DNA of 64,000 nucleotides from NCBI GenBank assembly GCA_019802505.1, contig JAFMOC010000031.1:3788501-3852500 (forward strand), written 5' to 3'. This document shows positions 21,557-34,207 of this stretch, one piece after another; the stretch's first letter is position 1, and each line of letters starts with the position of its first letter. The notes under the pieces were generated by a model. That model did not search any database, was not told where the DNA came from, and saw only the letters and a program-made list of their open reading frames with translations. Origin of the DNA: Corydoras sp. C115 (lineage: Eukaryota > Chordata > Actinopteri > Siluriformes > Callichthyidae). The position numbers were made by a program, and so were the translations under genes.

Positions 21557-24500
21557 CTTTGGCTGTATGGAACGGCTGGAGGTTTGTCTTTTCTTATGCC
21601 TTATCTCAACCACTTTCTCTCACACTTAGTGACTTAGTTTTGGCAGACCTATTTGTGCTGTTTCTCCCTTTTAAAAAGAGGAGGATGAGGAATGCAGGAT
21701 AGCATGTCTTATAACGTTGTATTCAGGAATGGTGTTTACAGTAGCAGTCAGGCTGAAAGATGGTCGTTTTGAGGAAAAAATGCTTTTTGTTTAACTTCCC
21801 ACTGATGTTATCAGACATGGCTCTATACAGCCACCTACAGCGGGCAAAAACCGGGGGGATGTGATCCAATTTAGATGTCCAGCAACCTCTTCATCTTTTC
21901 CTATATCTCTTTTTTTTCTGTCTTTTTGGAGATGGATTGTGGAGTGATATGTGGCACACAGATCTCCACTAACACTATGTCTGGGCACAAGCTTTCATTA
22001 CTCAAAATAGACAGCTGAAAAAATATCCCATCATTTTAACACAGACAGTTGTCTGGACAGTACAGTTTCAAAGAGACATTTCATTTATTATTTTTTTTAG
22101 CAGATGTGTTTTGTTGTGTTTATTTATTTTTGTGAAACACATTTTTAGGAATGGGATAGAATGAAGTAAGTGAATATTTATATAATATAATATAATATAT
22201 ATACATATGATATCCCTTTATATATATAGACCTTAAAAATATGCATTTATTGCTGCAATATTTAAAGTCTGACAACCACTATAAAAACATTCTCTGCCTA
22301 AAACGATAGTTATTTATTTCTTTGATTTTTTATTTTAAAGCACATTTCTGTGATGGCACCTTTTTAAAATAGACTTTTAAGATTCCAGCCATTTGAAAAT
22401 TAAACAAGTGAGAGCATTCAGTTCACGGCTTCTGCCAGCACCTTTCCTTTGGCTTAACCTTTGATCAGTGGAGGATGGCCCTGGAACTGGCCCATTATGC
22501 TGAAATGAAACATAACATCCCTCTGTGGCACTCCTTCCTTTTAGGACGACAGCTCTGTGAACTCACTGCTGCTGACAGACAGCCATTCATAGGCAAAAAA
22601 AAGAAAAGAAAAGAAAAAAAAAACTTAGTGGGAATTTCAAGCTGAGAGAGGTTACAAATGGATCTGTCTCTGGTATCTCTAAGCAGGCTGGCCGTGTGCA
22701 TTGTGTGTATTTTTAGGATGATGCGCAGTCGAAGAAATCTATTTGGGAAAGATCATGCAAACATGTTTTCCACATGCCAAGAATAATGTATACACTGTCA
22801 ATGACAGAAAATAAGGTGTGTCATAGCACAGTGGTCACCATCTCACAGAAGTGTGAGGGTGGAGGGACACGAGCCCAAATGTCCCTAAGTTTGCATTTCT
22901 CTGCCCCCACATACTTAATAATAATGCTGTGTCAACAGAAATCCAGTCGTCCAGTCATTCCCAACACAGAACAACCTTTGTCTTCATAAATGTTACTTAA
23001 CTTCTTCTAAGGATTCTGAGGGCAAGAAACACACAAACCCAAAATAATGGTTGACCTCTAATATAATCTGTACTGTCACAATTCGACGTTTGATGATTTT
23101 CCCCCTGAGGCTGTGCAGACGCTGCAAGCTTTCGTCTTTCCACTGAAAGCACGACCACACTCGGTTACTTGGTTTTTATTCCAGGAGACCCACAACTGGT
23201 TTTTTATAGTTGATGCAATGTATATAGCATAGAATGTTCCATAAACCTAATGGTTTCAATGTCACATTAGAAGGCAAGATGTTTTGGGTTCAATTTAGCA
23301 GATATTAAATTAATTTGAACAAAAAATTTGCCGTAGTCTATAGCATATAAAACTAAATAATTATTTAAATATTTTAGTTTGATTTCATATTACCATCACT
23401 CTCTGGTTACACATTGTTATTGTGATTGTTATTGCTCAGGAAAAAAAATATCACCACACCTCAGCAGAAATCAAGGCTCGAAATATGGATGTGCTTTTCA
23501 TCCACAAAACATTTGCATGCTAATGTTTTTGGATTATACCTTGTATAATAAATCAAATAAATAAAATAATCAGCCCAAAAATACAATTACTCCATACTTA
23601 AACCATACTGACCATACTGTTTTGTCATGCAGTATATAAGAGGGTTTGATATGAGAAGTATAGTTTGGGATGATAGTTAAATGAATATCCAGATCCTTTA
23701 CTTAATAAAAGTACAGATACAGCAATATAAAAATCTCTAAAAGCAACTATTCAACAGACCTGGCTAAAATCAGCATGAAAGTAATTTTACCATGTTAAAT
23801 TTTACCATACAATACATCTGTCACTGTCAGATTAAAATGTAGTATTGTTGTAAAGTTACTAAAGTTAAACTAAAGTAACTATAGTTCTTTTTTGTTCCAA
23901 TTTGTCTCAGTTAGATGATAGATATCATAAAATGACTTTCTGACTGCACTGTACTATATTTATTACAATGATGCTTCTGTAATGAATGGGATGATGTGTA
24001 TGTTTAACATTCTTGATAGGGCCACTGCTGAAATGAAGACTACATTCTCCAAAATAAATGTGAATCTGATGAAAGCCACATTAAATCTCCTGCCAGAGTC
24101 TGTCTATTTTCCTGAGCTGACTTCACTTCAGGTGCTTGTTGGTACATAAAAAAGGAATAGGCTTACAGAATAAAATTTCCAAAAACATAATGAATGTTAC
24201 TAAAGAATCTGTCTAGTGATAAGACTAATCTCCTCTATACATTGGTTACAAATCTAGTCCTCAAAATTATGATCCATTTAATATTAATTTCATATTTATG
24301 CTAATGGTAACACAACAGATCCCTATTAATTAGTCAAAGTAATGTAAGCTGATGAGAGTGCAGCCACACTGCTTGTATCTGTTCCTGATGGGAAATGGTC
24401 ATTGTCAATTGAATGGAAAGAGAAATTAAAAATAATTTATGGAACAGTTTGCTTAACAGGATCTTTGGCAGAAACAAGTGATTGAAGAAAAACACACTCC

Positions 24501-27089
24501 AAGCATAGAATTTGTCCTCTAAGATTGGATGTTGGCACTGTCCTCGGCCAACTTTAGTAACAATAATGTGCACCTTAGTAGCTACAGTGTATAATAAGAA
24601 AGTATAAAACATAAGTGTTATGGTTACTGAAAACTGCATATAAAATTGTAAACACTGTCAGCAATTCCTATTATTTGATACTTAATTTCTTACAGTTGCA
24701 GCAAGGTTCACCATGTAACCTGATATCTAAAAATAAATAGATAGACAAAAAAAAATCAATTGTATAATAAGATTGCTTCATAATGCACAAAATGACAGGT
24801 GCTGTTTTTTGTAGTTTTTGAGGCTAACAGTCTGGATTGTCTTTTTTTATTTCTATCACATAGATTCTGAAGTTCCCTTTTCCATATTCAACCTGAAACA
24901 TAAAATTATCTAAAATAAAATGCATGGCATTAACAACAAAATCTCAAATTTTTCAATACTTCTCACTGAATAGATTTGAATTGTATTTATGTTAGAAGTA
25001 GTAATTTTCACAGAGCTTACTTTTCAAATAAGCTACATATAATTTTTGAGATGCCAGCATTTTTTTGCAAACTACTATAAACATCATGTAGTAGAATCCA
25101 TTTAAAGCAAGCGGTGATTTTTCAATTGGCTCATGAGCAATGATAGTGGGAGGTGAGCCCTGTTGACAGTAATAAAAATAGCAGACCACACACCATATGC
25201 AGATTTAAAAAAAAACCCACCATAACCATTTTTCAAAACTGACTGACAGATCTTGGAAAACTCTATTTATACAACCATACCAGAGAGTTAGGGAAACCCT
25301 ATGATTTAGGATGATCAGCAATGAAACAATGGCCACTTTAGATCTGCCATACAGGGAATGGCTCTAAGAAACATGTTAGAGAACATATTGTTGGCACATA
25401 TTCATGAGTTAGACAACAAAAACAAAAATATTTTAATGTCAACAAGCTAAAAAACTGTGTGGCTACCTTTAGCCTCCAGAGCAGCTTTGGTTCAGTGAAA
25501 TGGTTTTATATGAGCCTTATACTGTTTGTGGTGAGATATTGGATTATTTTTTAAAAGGAAAGCCAGTAATGTGAGGGATGAAAAAGACTAATATTTACTT
25601 CTTTAAAGACCTTTTTGTAAAGGTTCAGTGGTGTTTAAAGATGTATGACTTGTATACTAGAGCGCAACAAATCACTTTTTACCCTGTTCTTATAGCTCAT
25701 TATATCTGCATTATAAATAAAGTTCTTGTGAACATTATACTTTTACAAAATCAGTTTGATATTTTTGGCCTTTAAGCCTTATTACCTGAGCTCATACAGC
25801 TTGATAAGAAAACCAATTTATTATTTGAACTACAACAAAAACATAAACATCTTATGCTATTAGTGACTAGTGATTAGTCACATGACTCGTGTTTGTCAAC
25901 AATTATGAAGAGCACTTATTTTAAAGCCATTTTGAATCCACGATCTGTCAATTGCATGTACATTACACAGTATCTGAAACAAAGGGCACCAGAAAGAAAT
26001 TAAGTACATGAGTATTAAATTGTAAGAATCAAATGATAAATTAATAAAATTATGATCATTATTATCGAAACAGAAATAACAACAGAAAAATTATTGATCA
26101 TTTTGAGGTTGCTGGATCTGGCGTTGTAACTCAGTACTGGATTGATTTCAGCTGGATCACAACAAATGTATTTATTTTAAATAAAACCATTTCTGACATC
26201 TCTAAGACATCTACATCATGTTATTTCTAAATCATACATAGCAAGTTGTAATTTAATATTTAATTAAACCAAAGAAATATTATGTTCCTGATTTGCGGTA
26301 ATTAAAATTTCATTTATTTGGCAATGAAATGGGTGTAGAAAACTAAAAGACAATAGTGTTTTAATGACTACAACATGCAAACTCCCAATTAATATACAGC
26401 TAATGTGTGTTTGGTTTTCAAAATATTTTGACACATTAGCATTTTCAGACTGTCCGATTTTTTTTGTACTGAGTCTATGTAGTTGGGTGGGGGGTTAGCT
26501 AAGGTGAATGATATTCATAACTTCTTGGGGTAAACTTGATGAAATATGAACTAGCAAAGACAAACTGATGAATCACGGATAGGGAATCATTTCTGTGAGA
26601 CTATCGATCATGCTGAGTTTCAATTGAAAAACAGTCTGTTTTTAAATCATGTGAGCGTTTTAGCCAAGGAATTTGTATTAGGGTTCAGATTTTTTTTTTT
26701 ATATATACTGTATATTTTTTGGATCTAATTCCTTTAAAATATTCTAATCACTTCTGACTACATCCAAAAGTTGTAATAATGTTAAAGAAATATTTGCTAA
26801 TTTTACCCCTATGTTAATGTTTTTCTGATCTTTCGCTTTGCTAAATATGCTTCATAATATATTATATTTAAATTATAGCTTGTGCATATTGAAGTACACA
26901 TTTATATAGACTGTGCTGATGACATATTGTCTTTCTGAAAGCCTCAGATTAGTTGAATCGTAAAATATATTTTAAAAATGAAATATTTATATAAATACTG
27001 CAATGGAATACATTTACTCATCTTCAGTAGCTTTTCTCTGTTGCTTTATTCACTCTCTCTCTTTCTCAGTCTTAGTGGGTCCCTCATTG

Positions 27090-27320
27090 TATTGAGATAT
27101 GAGATGGTTCTTTGTTGCACGTTGTGTAGGCCTGCAATTAGTGAACTGTGCTCTGGGTGTTTTTTCTCACAGACCCTCTTCACAATTAATCAGGCCTTTC
27201 CCACTGATGGCCAAAGCCTCTTGACTCTCTGCTCTCAGGAGCTGAGCCCCATTCCCGCCCCCTAATAACCACCCCGCAGTGACCACACAGGCTTTGAAGG
27301 AATGTCTTTTGTTTACAAAA
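27090..27320. promoter_or_regulatory. Candidate non-coding regulatory block
   Basis: A GC-richer island inside AT-rich desert, with GCAATTAGTG, CACAATTAATCAGG, ACCACCCCGC (similar to a GLI site) and GTGACCACAC (RUNX-like). No coding potential was recognised. Conservation is unknown. Confidence 0.2.
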
Positions 27321-28679
27321 ATGTCATTACATCATGTTAGCATTTGGTCCAACATACTTTTTCCATGTTCTGGAGAAATCCATTCAGAGAACCTCAGGAC
27401 TATATAATGATCGATTCTTCAAGTAAATTGAAGTTCTCATATAGTTTACCAAAAAACGTACCTGAATTTAATAAATGTGCATTTGTGTGGCTTGAAACAC
27501 ATTTAATGTTTTCATTCCTGCAAATTGTTCTTGGAATGTCATTATATTTCATTAAAATAGTTTTTCACAGAACACATGAGCTCAGTAGATTTGTTTCATT
27601 AAAGAGAAGCACCTTAAAGACGGGAGACATATTAACAACATATTTTTGATTTTCTTTTTTCTAGGCGTGACAATTATGATGTAGCTTTGTTTGCACATAT
27701 ACAAAACAATGCAGAATGATGAAAATGTTAGACATATCGGACTATAATTAAAAAAAAAAAAAAAAAAAGCTTTCTTTCACGCTTTCTGTCTCTCACACTT
27801 TTCAATATAAAACTGAATCTGCAGAGACAGAAGAAAATTTAGATGATTGATTTGCACTCTTTTAAATGTAAAGCCAGCATCAGCTTTTTTTTTAGAATAC
27901 ATATATCATGGGCGGCCACATATTTGTTTTACAATTGAGAATAATCAAGGTTCTCTTCCAAATTCACACAATTCAGCACAAATCTTAGTCATGCATATCC
28001 AGTTGCAGTATTATCTAGAATTACTGAACTACCAAAACATGAGGGACATGACGTTTTTACAGTGAGTTCTTATTACAAGGTATGCTTTGAGAACACACAC
28101 GCTTTATTCATCATCTCAATCTACTTTAAAAGAGACCAACAATGAATGGCTTGTTTTATTGAGCAGCTAAAGTTCCCATTGTTAAATCACAGGGCTGTAT
28201 TTAGCCTGTTTTCTTCAGTGTATTTCCAACAATGTGGTTAAATAAAAGTTCCTTTGTGGTTGTGAATGGTGTGAATCCCTTTATGACAACTCTGTAAAAT
28301 AAAACAGCTGTGTGGGGTCACGGATACTGAATTATATCCACTTTCACCTGAGAACCATCCAAGGTAACATGGACAAGTACTTTTTTTAGAAAACACAAAG
28401 CCATGAAAATGCATAAAAGGCTGAAAGATGAGGGAAGTAAGCCAGCAAAAGTGAGAGACTAAGCAAATGAACAGGAGCAGGCACAAAGGCAGACAGACCT
28501 TTCACCTGAGGTCGAGAGACAGCCTCAGGACTGCTGATCTAACATATGTTTTCATAAGCCAAGCCAAGCATTCACTTATTGTGGCTACTCTCCAAAACTA
28601 ATAATGTCAAGTGATTCCCTAACAAAATCCCCTTTCTAAAAAGAAGAATGAAAAGCTGAAGGGGTAAAGGGAGGGTGAA

Positions 28680-28737
28680 GAGTAAGTGAGAGAGAAAGAG
28701 AGAGAATGAGAAAGAGCAAGAAAGAGAGAGAAAAAAT
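28680..28737. repeat. GA-rich tract
   Basis: An imperfect purine-rich AGAGAA/GAAAGAG tract. The opposite-strand open frame reading Ser-Leu repeats is an artefact of it. Confidence 0.8.
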
Positions 28738-28989
28738 TAAGCGGTGATAATGGAGGGGGGCTACTAAGCAAAACAGCCCAAATGAGAAGACAAAGGCAAA
28801 AGACGAGTGAAACTTGTTACCCACAAAGATTCTACGAGTTTTTTCACCCTTTCCAAAATCTAACCCTTAGCACTATCATATCAAACTTCAGAGATAATAG
28901 AGCCCACAGCTTATGTACACCAATGTTTATTACCATAATATTGCTTTGAATTGTTGACCTACATTTGTTAGGTCTGTACAGATGAGTCG

Positions 28990-29420
28990 AAGATTAATAA
29001 TCAACGTAATGGAGCATAATGAAGATCTCAAAACAGGCCCTAACTGGAGGTCAAGGGTTGGACAATGTGAACATTCAGCTACTTAGCTTCCTTTGCAGCT
29101 TTGTGTAAAATCTGTTTGGCCAACACCAATTAGGATGGCTCTCCATATATTCGGCTGAATGGGTTTGACAGGGAAGGCCAGCTCACAACGTGACAGCTGC
29201 CATTAGCAGGAACAAACACACCACTGTCCTTCGGACAATAATTGGTGTCCCTTGCAACGTGCCGCTTCCCAGGGGCTCTGCTCCATGTCCCACTGGAAGT
29301 TCTAAATGAGAGAAATCAGGGCTTAATGGGAAACCGGCAAGTTTTAAACAAACACAGCGCAACCCCCTACTGTTCAACACACTGCACAAAACAGCAGGGC
29401 GCCTGAGAACCCCAGCTCAA
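28990..29420. promoter_or_regulatory. Candidate non-coding regulatory block
   Basis: Non-repetitive, balanced-composition sequence with GCCATTAGCAGG, GGACAATAATTGG (SOX-type ACAAT next to a homeodomain-type core) and GGCTTAATGGG. The minus-strand open frame here does not resemble a known protein. The block stands out from the surrounding desert by complexity only. Confidence 0.22.
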
Positions 29421-30366
29421 GGCTTTCCACCTAGTCACCATAACCTCCTGTCCATCAACTGATCCGTCCAGTATGTGGTACTGTATACGATATGCAGTAG
29501 CTACTCATGTAATGGCCTCCTATTGTTTACTTTTCAAAGCCCTTTTACTGGTACAAAAATTGACCACATATACACACCTAACACCACTATTTAAATAAAT
29601 AAACTTGAACTTAATTGTGCCATAACATGACAAACTAAAGCACCAAAACTAAATTTATTAATAACTACTCACATTTGAAGAGCACAAATAAAGATGACTT
29701 TGAAAAATAAAAAAATTAAACAGTCAATGGGAATACACCTTATATACATGATGTCATAATTCGGTTGTCATAATTTCAGCAAATGTTATTTATATATTCA
29801 ATTTTACTTACTGTATCAAATGTATATTTTCCGCCAGCTGTTCTATTGGAGTTGCTGCCACCAATGTCATAGCCAGATGTAATTAAGGCTGCTGATGTAA
29901 AAAATAAGGAGAACTTAGATTTTAGCAGCTGTAATGTGAATTGTGTCTGTGTGTTCAGAAACCAGACATGTGTTAATCTTTTAATCATCTTAAAAATGGG
30001 ATGCACATTCAGACTGTGTGCTAAGCATAAACAAATACTGTTATTATCTCTATGATCTCTAATGATCTACCTGCAGTGAATAAACAGTTAGAATAATGCA
30101 ATAATGCAATATAATCAGTTGGAAATGGATAAGGAGCCAACTGTACAAAAATGAAAAATATCTGAGTGCTGCCTAATTTATTTAGTTAACAATACATCAT
30201 ATTATCCTTGGTGCTGCGGTAAAGGCATTGTATTAGTGATGCAACCCCTGCATTGTTTGCATAACTGTAAGTGAAACTTGGCACTTATTGCCATCCACCT
30301 CTAAACCCACTACACATTTTTAATATAACAGCTTGGCTAACACATTGGAATCTAAGATTCAGTCTT

Positions 30367-30710
30367 TTTCATTCATTATTTTCCGCTTTTATCCTATATT
30401 AGGGTCGCGGTGGGGTTCCCCATGCCCATCCAGGGGAGAATGTTTCGGGCACTGGGCAGATACACCCAGAACAGGGCGCCAATCTATCGCTGGGCACACA
30501 CTCACTCACACAGACACACTTTATATGGGGAAATTTGGAGAACTCAATTGACTTGTTCCATGTTTTTGGACTGTGGGAGGAAACCGGAGAACCCGGAGGA
30601 AACCCACGCAGAGACGGGGAGAACATGGAAACTCCACCCAGATGGGGATTCGAACCGGGAATCCCTAGTGCTGAGAGGCGAACGTGCTAACCACTAAGCC
30701 CCCGTGCCTT
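30367..30710 (-). mobile_element. tRNA-derived SINE, full-length copy
   Basis: Same family as the copy at 1679, inverted: the (ATTC)n tail is on the left and the tRNA-like head, ending GGGGGCACGG-like on the complement, is on the right. It is flanked by an exact 12-bp target-site duplication AGATTCAGTCTT at 30355-30366 and 30711-30722, which proves insertion by target-primed reverse transcription. Short open frames on both strands here are SINE sequence, not genes. Confidence 0.88.
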
Positions 30711-33074
30711 AGATTCAGTCTTACTAAACTTAAATTGATGCCAAAAGCATATTGAATCCTGTTGTTGTGATGCTCTACTGAAATGAGCAATGGTCCCCAC
30801 CTGGATGTTCTGTTCTATTAGCCAGGACAGCTGCTGCTGGTTGATCCTACTGAGTTTTTTTTTTTGTCAGTTGAAAAGATGTAGTTGTTGCCTACTATTG
30901 GTTCCAATGTTGCATATGGGAATTTAATGTTCAGGCCATAGTCTTTTCAAATCTTAAAGCCTGTATTCCACAAATAAAATCAGTGAATTTTGTTGGCCTT
31001 TTAAAACCAACAGCTATTATGAAAGGCAACATGCTTGACAACTGTGCAATTAGTGGCAAGTTCAAAACAACAGCAGCTGTGGTTACTCTCCCTTATATAC
31101 TTAGGGGGGTGGCTGGCATGTTACAGAAAAGAATTTGGAATTATCAATTGTTTTTTTAAACCACTCAGTGGACCACTTTTGTTTTTGTACAGCTCTGTGG
31201 ACTGTACTTAAGCTCTAACAGATTTAGATTTAAAACTAAGAACAAAATGTGTATTGCATCTATAATAAAAATGGAAGCAATGTAAGAATTGTATTAACAC
31301 ATTGTTAAATTATATGTATGCTTTTGCCTATGTATCTTTATGGTAAACCTTATAATCCTCATTATAAGCAACCCCCCCCAAGCCAGGTTCCCTGCAGGCA
31401 ATGGTGTTCTCTCAGGGGAATCTTTGATAGACTCACCAACAGCTAAGATTAGGTTTCTACCTAATGAAACCAATCAACATGTCATAATCAAAACGCCGCA
31501 GCTAGTAAAGTAGTGGACGCCACTCGAGACCTGCCATAATTCTGCAGCTGCATTCTGTCAAATCTGAAAGCACTATACTGCAAATGCTCAAAACATCATT
31601 CATAATTTTGCCGTACTTTTATTACATCCACTACATATACCAAATGAATGGGTTGAAATGAGATGACAAAATGCAATTACATTCATCACTGTCATTTGTT
31701 CTTTAATAAAAAAGAACACATGGTGCTCAGAGTAGGACATGCGATTTATAGTAATCCCAGTACAATAATGAGGTGTGATTCGAAATCCTGCTCTGTTTGT
31801 ACTCCTTTTTGTTTCCTTGTACCTCATTGTAAAATGCATTGCAGTGTACCGGAGCTGAGCTCTGTCTTTTGGAGACTGCTTTTATGTGTCGAAGCTTGAA
31901 GACCATTAATAATAGAGCTCTATATATCATTATGCTATATGTTAACACTGACTGACTTTTTAAAATGGCGACTTGGTGGAGAGGATTCTAGTTTGTTAGG
32001 TCAGTGGATGAGAAAAGAAAAAAAAAAAAAACAATAATAAAAGTCTTATAACCTCAGTTGCCTTGATTGTGTCATGGATTCATTTGTGAATATATTAATA
32101 TACATATAGTAATTTTGCTCAAAATCATATTATGTTCAAAAGGTTCCAACAAGTATTACAGTTTAAAAGCACTGTTTTTAAATGACACTTTCTTTAATGT
32201 ATTACATAATTCTTAGTAAAATCAGCTGTTTTTGCTTATAGATATGGAACTAATAACCTGCAATCCTGCATTGTAACTTTTATACATAGTCCAACTCAAA
32301 AACTACAAGCAACATCAAGAACATTAAAATCCATAAATTGTGGATTATTTTAATAAGTTTCTTTGTTGGCTGTTCTCTAATCTTTAACAATCACAAACAA
32401 AAGCAAGCTTAACATCTAATAGTACCCCGCCCCTGTCCGAAAACTAAAGAAGACACATGTTGTCAGTGAGTAACTACTGACATGAGTCCCAACCAACCAA
32501 TAAGTGCTGCATAGGGGCGTGACCACAAAGCACACACATTTCACACTTATTTCACTGTTTCTATCACGATCACAATAGTTGAATAGGCACGTCATTAGTT
32601 TAGTGAATATTTTTTGTAAAATGTGTAACTAAGCAAATTTCCTTAACGTAATACATAATGATACATAATTACAACAAAACTCCAAACCTCATTAAAAAGC
32701 AGTATTTTAAACTAAAGACATAATTAAACTGTCAAAACACTAATATACCACCTAAATAGTATCATTTAAATAGAATCATTCACCTAAATAGTACCTGCTC
32801 TGTGGTGGTGGTGCTCTGTGGTGTACTTTGGAACTTTGATCCTGATCAATCAAGAACAGAGTGTGTGCAGAAACAAACTACAGGCTAAAGTTGTAAAACT
32901 ATTCATCAAACCTATGGGAGGTTTACCTAATAGGATGGCCAGAATACGTATGTATGAAAATTACCTGAATATGATCTGTACTTAGATTTTCCTTCCAACT
33001 TACCTATTAAAAAAGTAAATGATGGTTACCCCAAAAACTGCAGCAACATACAAAAGATTAGCTTTTAATGACTA

Positions 33075-33700
33075 TTACCTGCAGGAAGGCGCAGCATGCA
33101 GAAGGTGCACACATTCACACACAAATTTGATTGACAAATCGCAGTGGGGGGAAAGCCCTACACTGTGTGCACTCTATGAACCACACTGTGTCCCACACTG
33201 TGTACACACACGCACACACACCCACACATCATTCCCCCTCATGGAGCTGTGCCATCTCTGTCGCCGTCTGAGGGTAACAGAGCTTGACTTTGCCTTCAAG
33301 TCTTGATTTGAATGGTATTCGATGAGGTGTGTCATCCGCTTGCCTTAGCAGCGCCTCTCTGGGTCCTTCTCTCCGGCCTCCTCTGTCCTGTCCTTTCCTT
33401 TCCTTCTTCGCATTGCCCCTCGCTCTCTAATCGCTCATCCATCACTGTGAGCAGACAGCTCTCTTATGAAGGAGAGCGAATGGAGGATGGAGGCATTCTC
33501 CCCAGCTTCCCATCCATTTAGGGCCCCTTGCCTTAAATGGCCATTGCCACACAATGGTCGGTGTAAATAAAGATCAAATGAAAAGAAGCTGTGACACTCT
33601 TGAATAGTGGAGAAGAGATGCTATCTCAACAAGCTGATATCCAAAACCACTCTGGAGGACGCTAAAGGCCCTTTGCTTGTTGAAGAGTGTCTATCTTTTT
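33075..33700. promoter_or_regulatory. Candidate non-coding regulatory block
   Basis: It contains TTTGATTGACAAATC (PBX/MEIS-like core), then an inverted SOX-type pair CCATTG-ccaca-CAATGG (33541-33557), a forkhead-type GTAAATAAA (33563) and a TCF/LEF-type AGATCAAA (33571) within 40 bp. The composition is richer than the flanks. The open frames are not protein-like. Confidence 0.3.
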
Positions 33701-34032
33701 GTTTTAACTACTGGGTTAGGTTACAGGGTTGACCGTGAGCAGATGAAGGGGCAACAAGGGTGAGAGGATGAGAAATCAAGGTAGGGATTCACAAAAGTTC
33801 AACTAGACCATGAAATAAGGTATTGAACAAGAAATTAATATAGATTCAGAAGGTATTAGTTTCTGTTGTAGACAGTACCATATTGGTAACAGAGCATTCA
33901 AGAGCACAGATATGGGATGAACATGACACAGTTAGTTAGTTATTAATTACAGATAACGTCATGAGCAGCACTACAGCATTCAGATTATGTACATTTCAGA
34001 TTTCATGGATTCCATGTGAATTGGCTGCTCTA

Positions 34033-34207
34033 TATTGGCCCATATAGTATGTGTGTGAGTGAGTGTGTACCCAGCAATGGATTTGCACCCTGACCTGGGT
34101 GTATCTGCCCAGCGGCCCAAAACATTTTCCCCTGGATGGGCATTGGGAACCCTCTCATGACCCCTAGTCCCTAGTATAGGATTAAGTGGAAGATAATGAG
34201 ATGAGAC
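34033..34207 (+). mobile_element. 5'-truncated copy of the same SINE
   Basis: This matches only the 3' half of the family consensus: the GTGAGTGTGT spacer, CCCAGCAATGG, the ACCTGGGTGTATCTGCCCAG stretch, CCTGGATGGGCAT and the tail. The tRNA-like head with A and B boxes is missing. It is more diverged than the other four copies, so probably older. Confidence 0.75.

Larger units (their letters stand above)
21600..30354. other. Gene desert, first part
   Basis: No exon, RNA gene or intact mobile element was recognised apart from the two candidate regulatory blocks listed separately. The sequence is AT-rich with short chance open frames. Confidence 0.55.
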
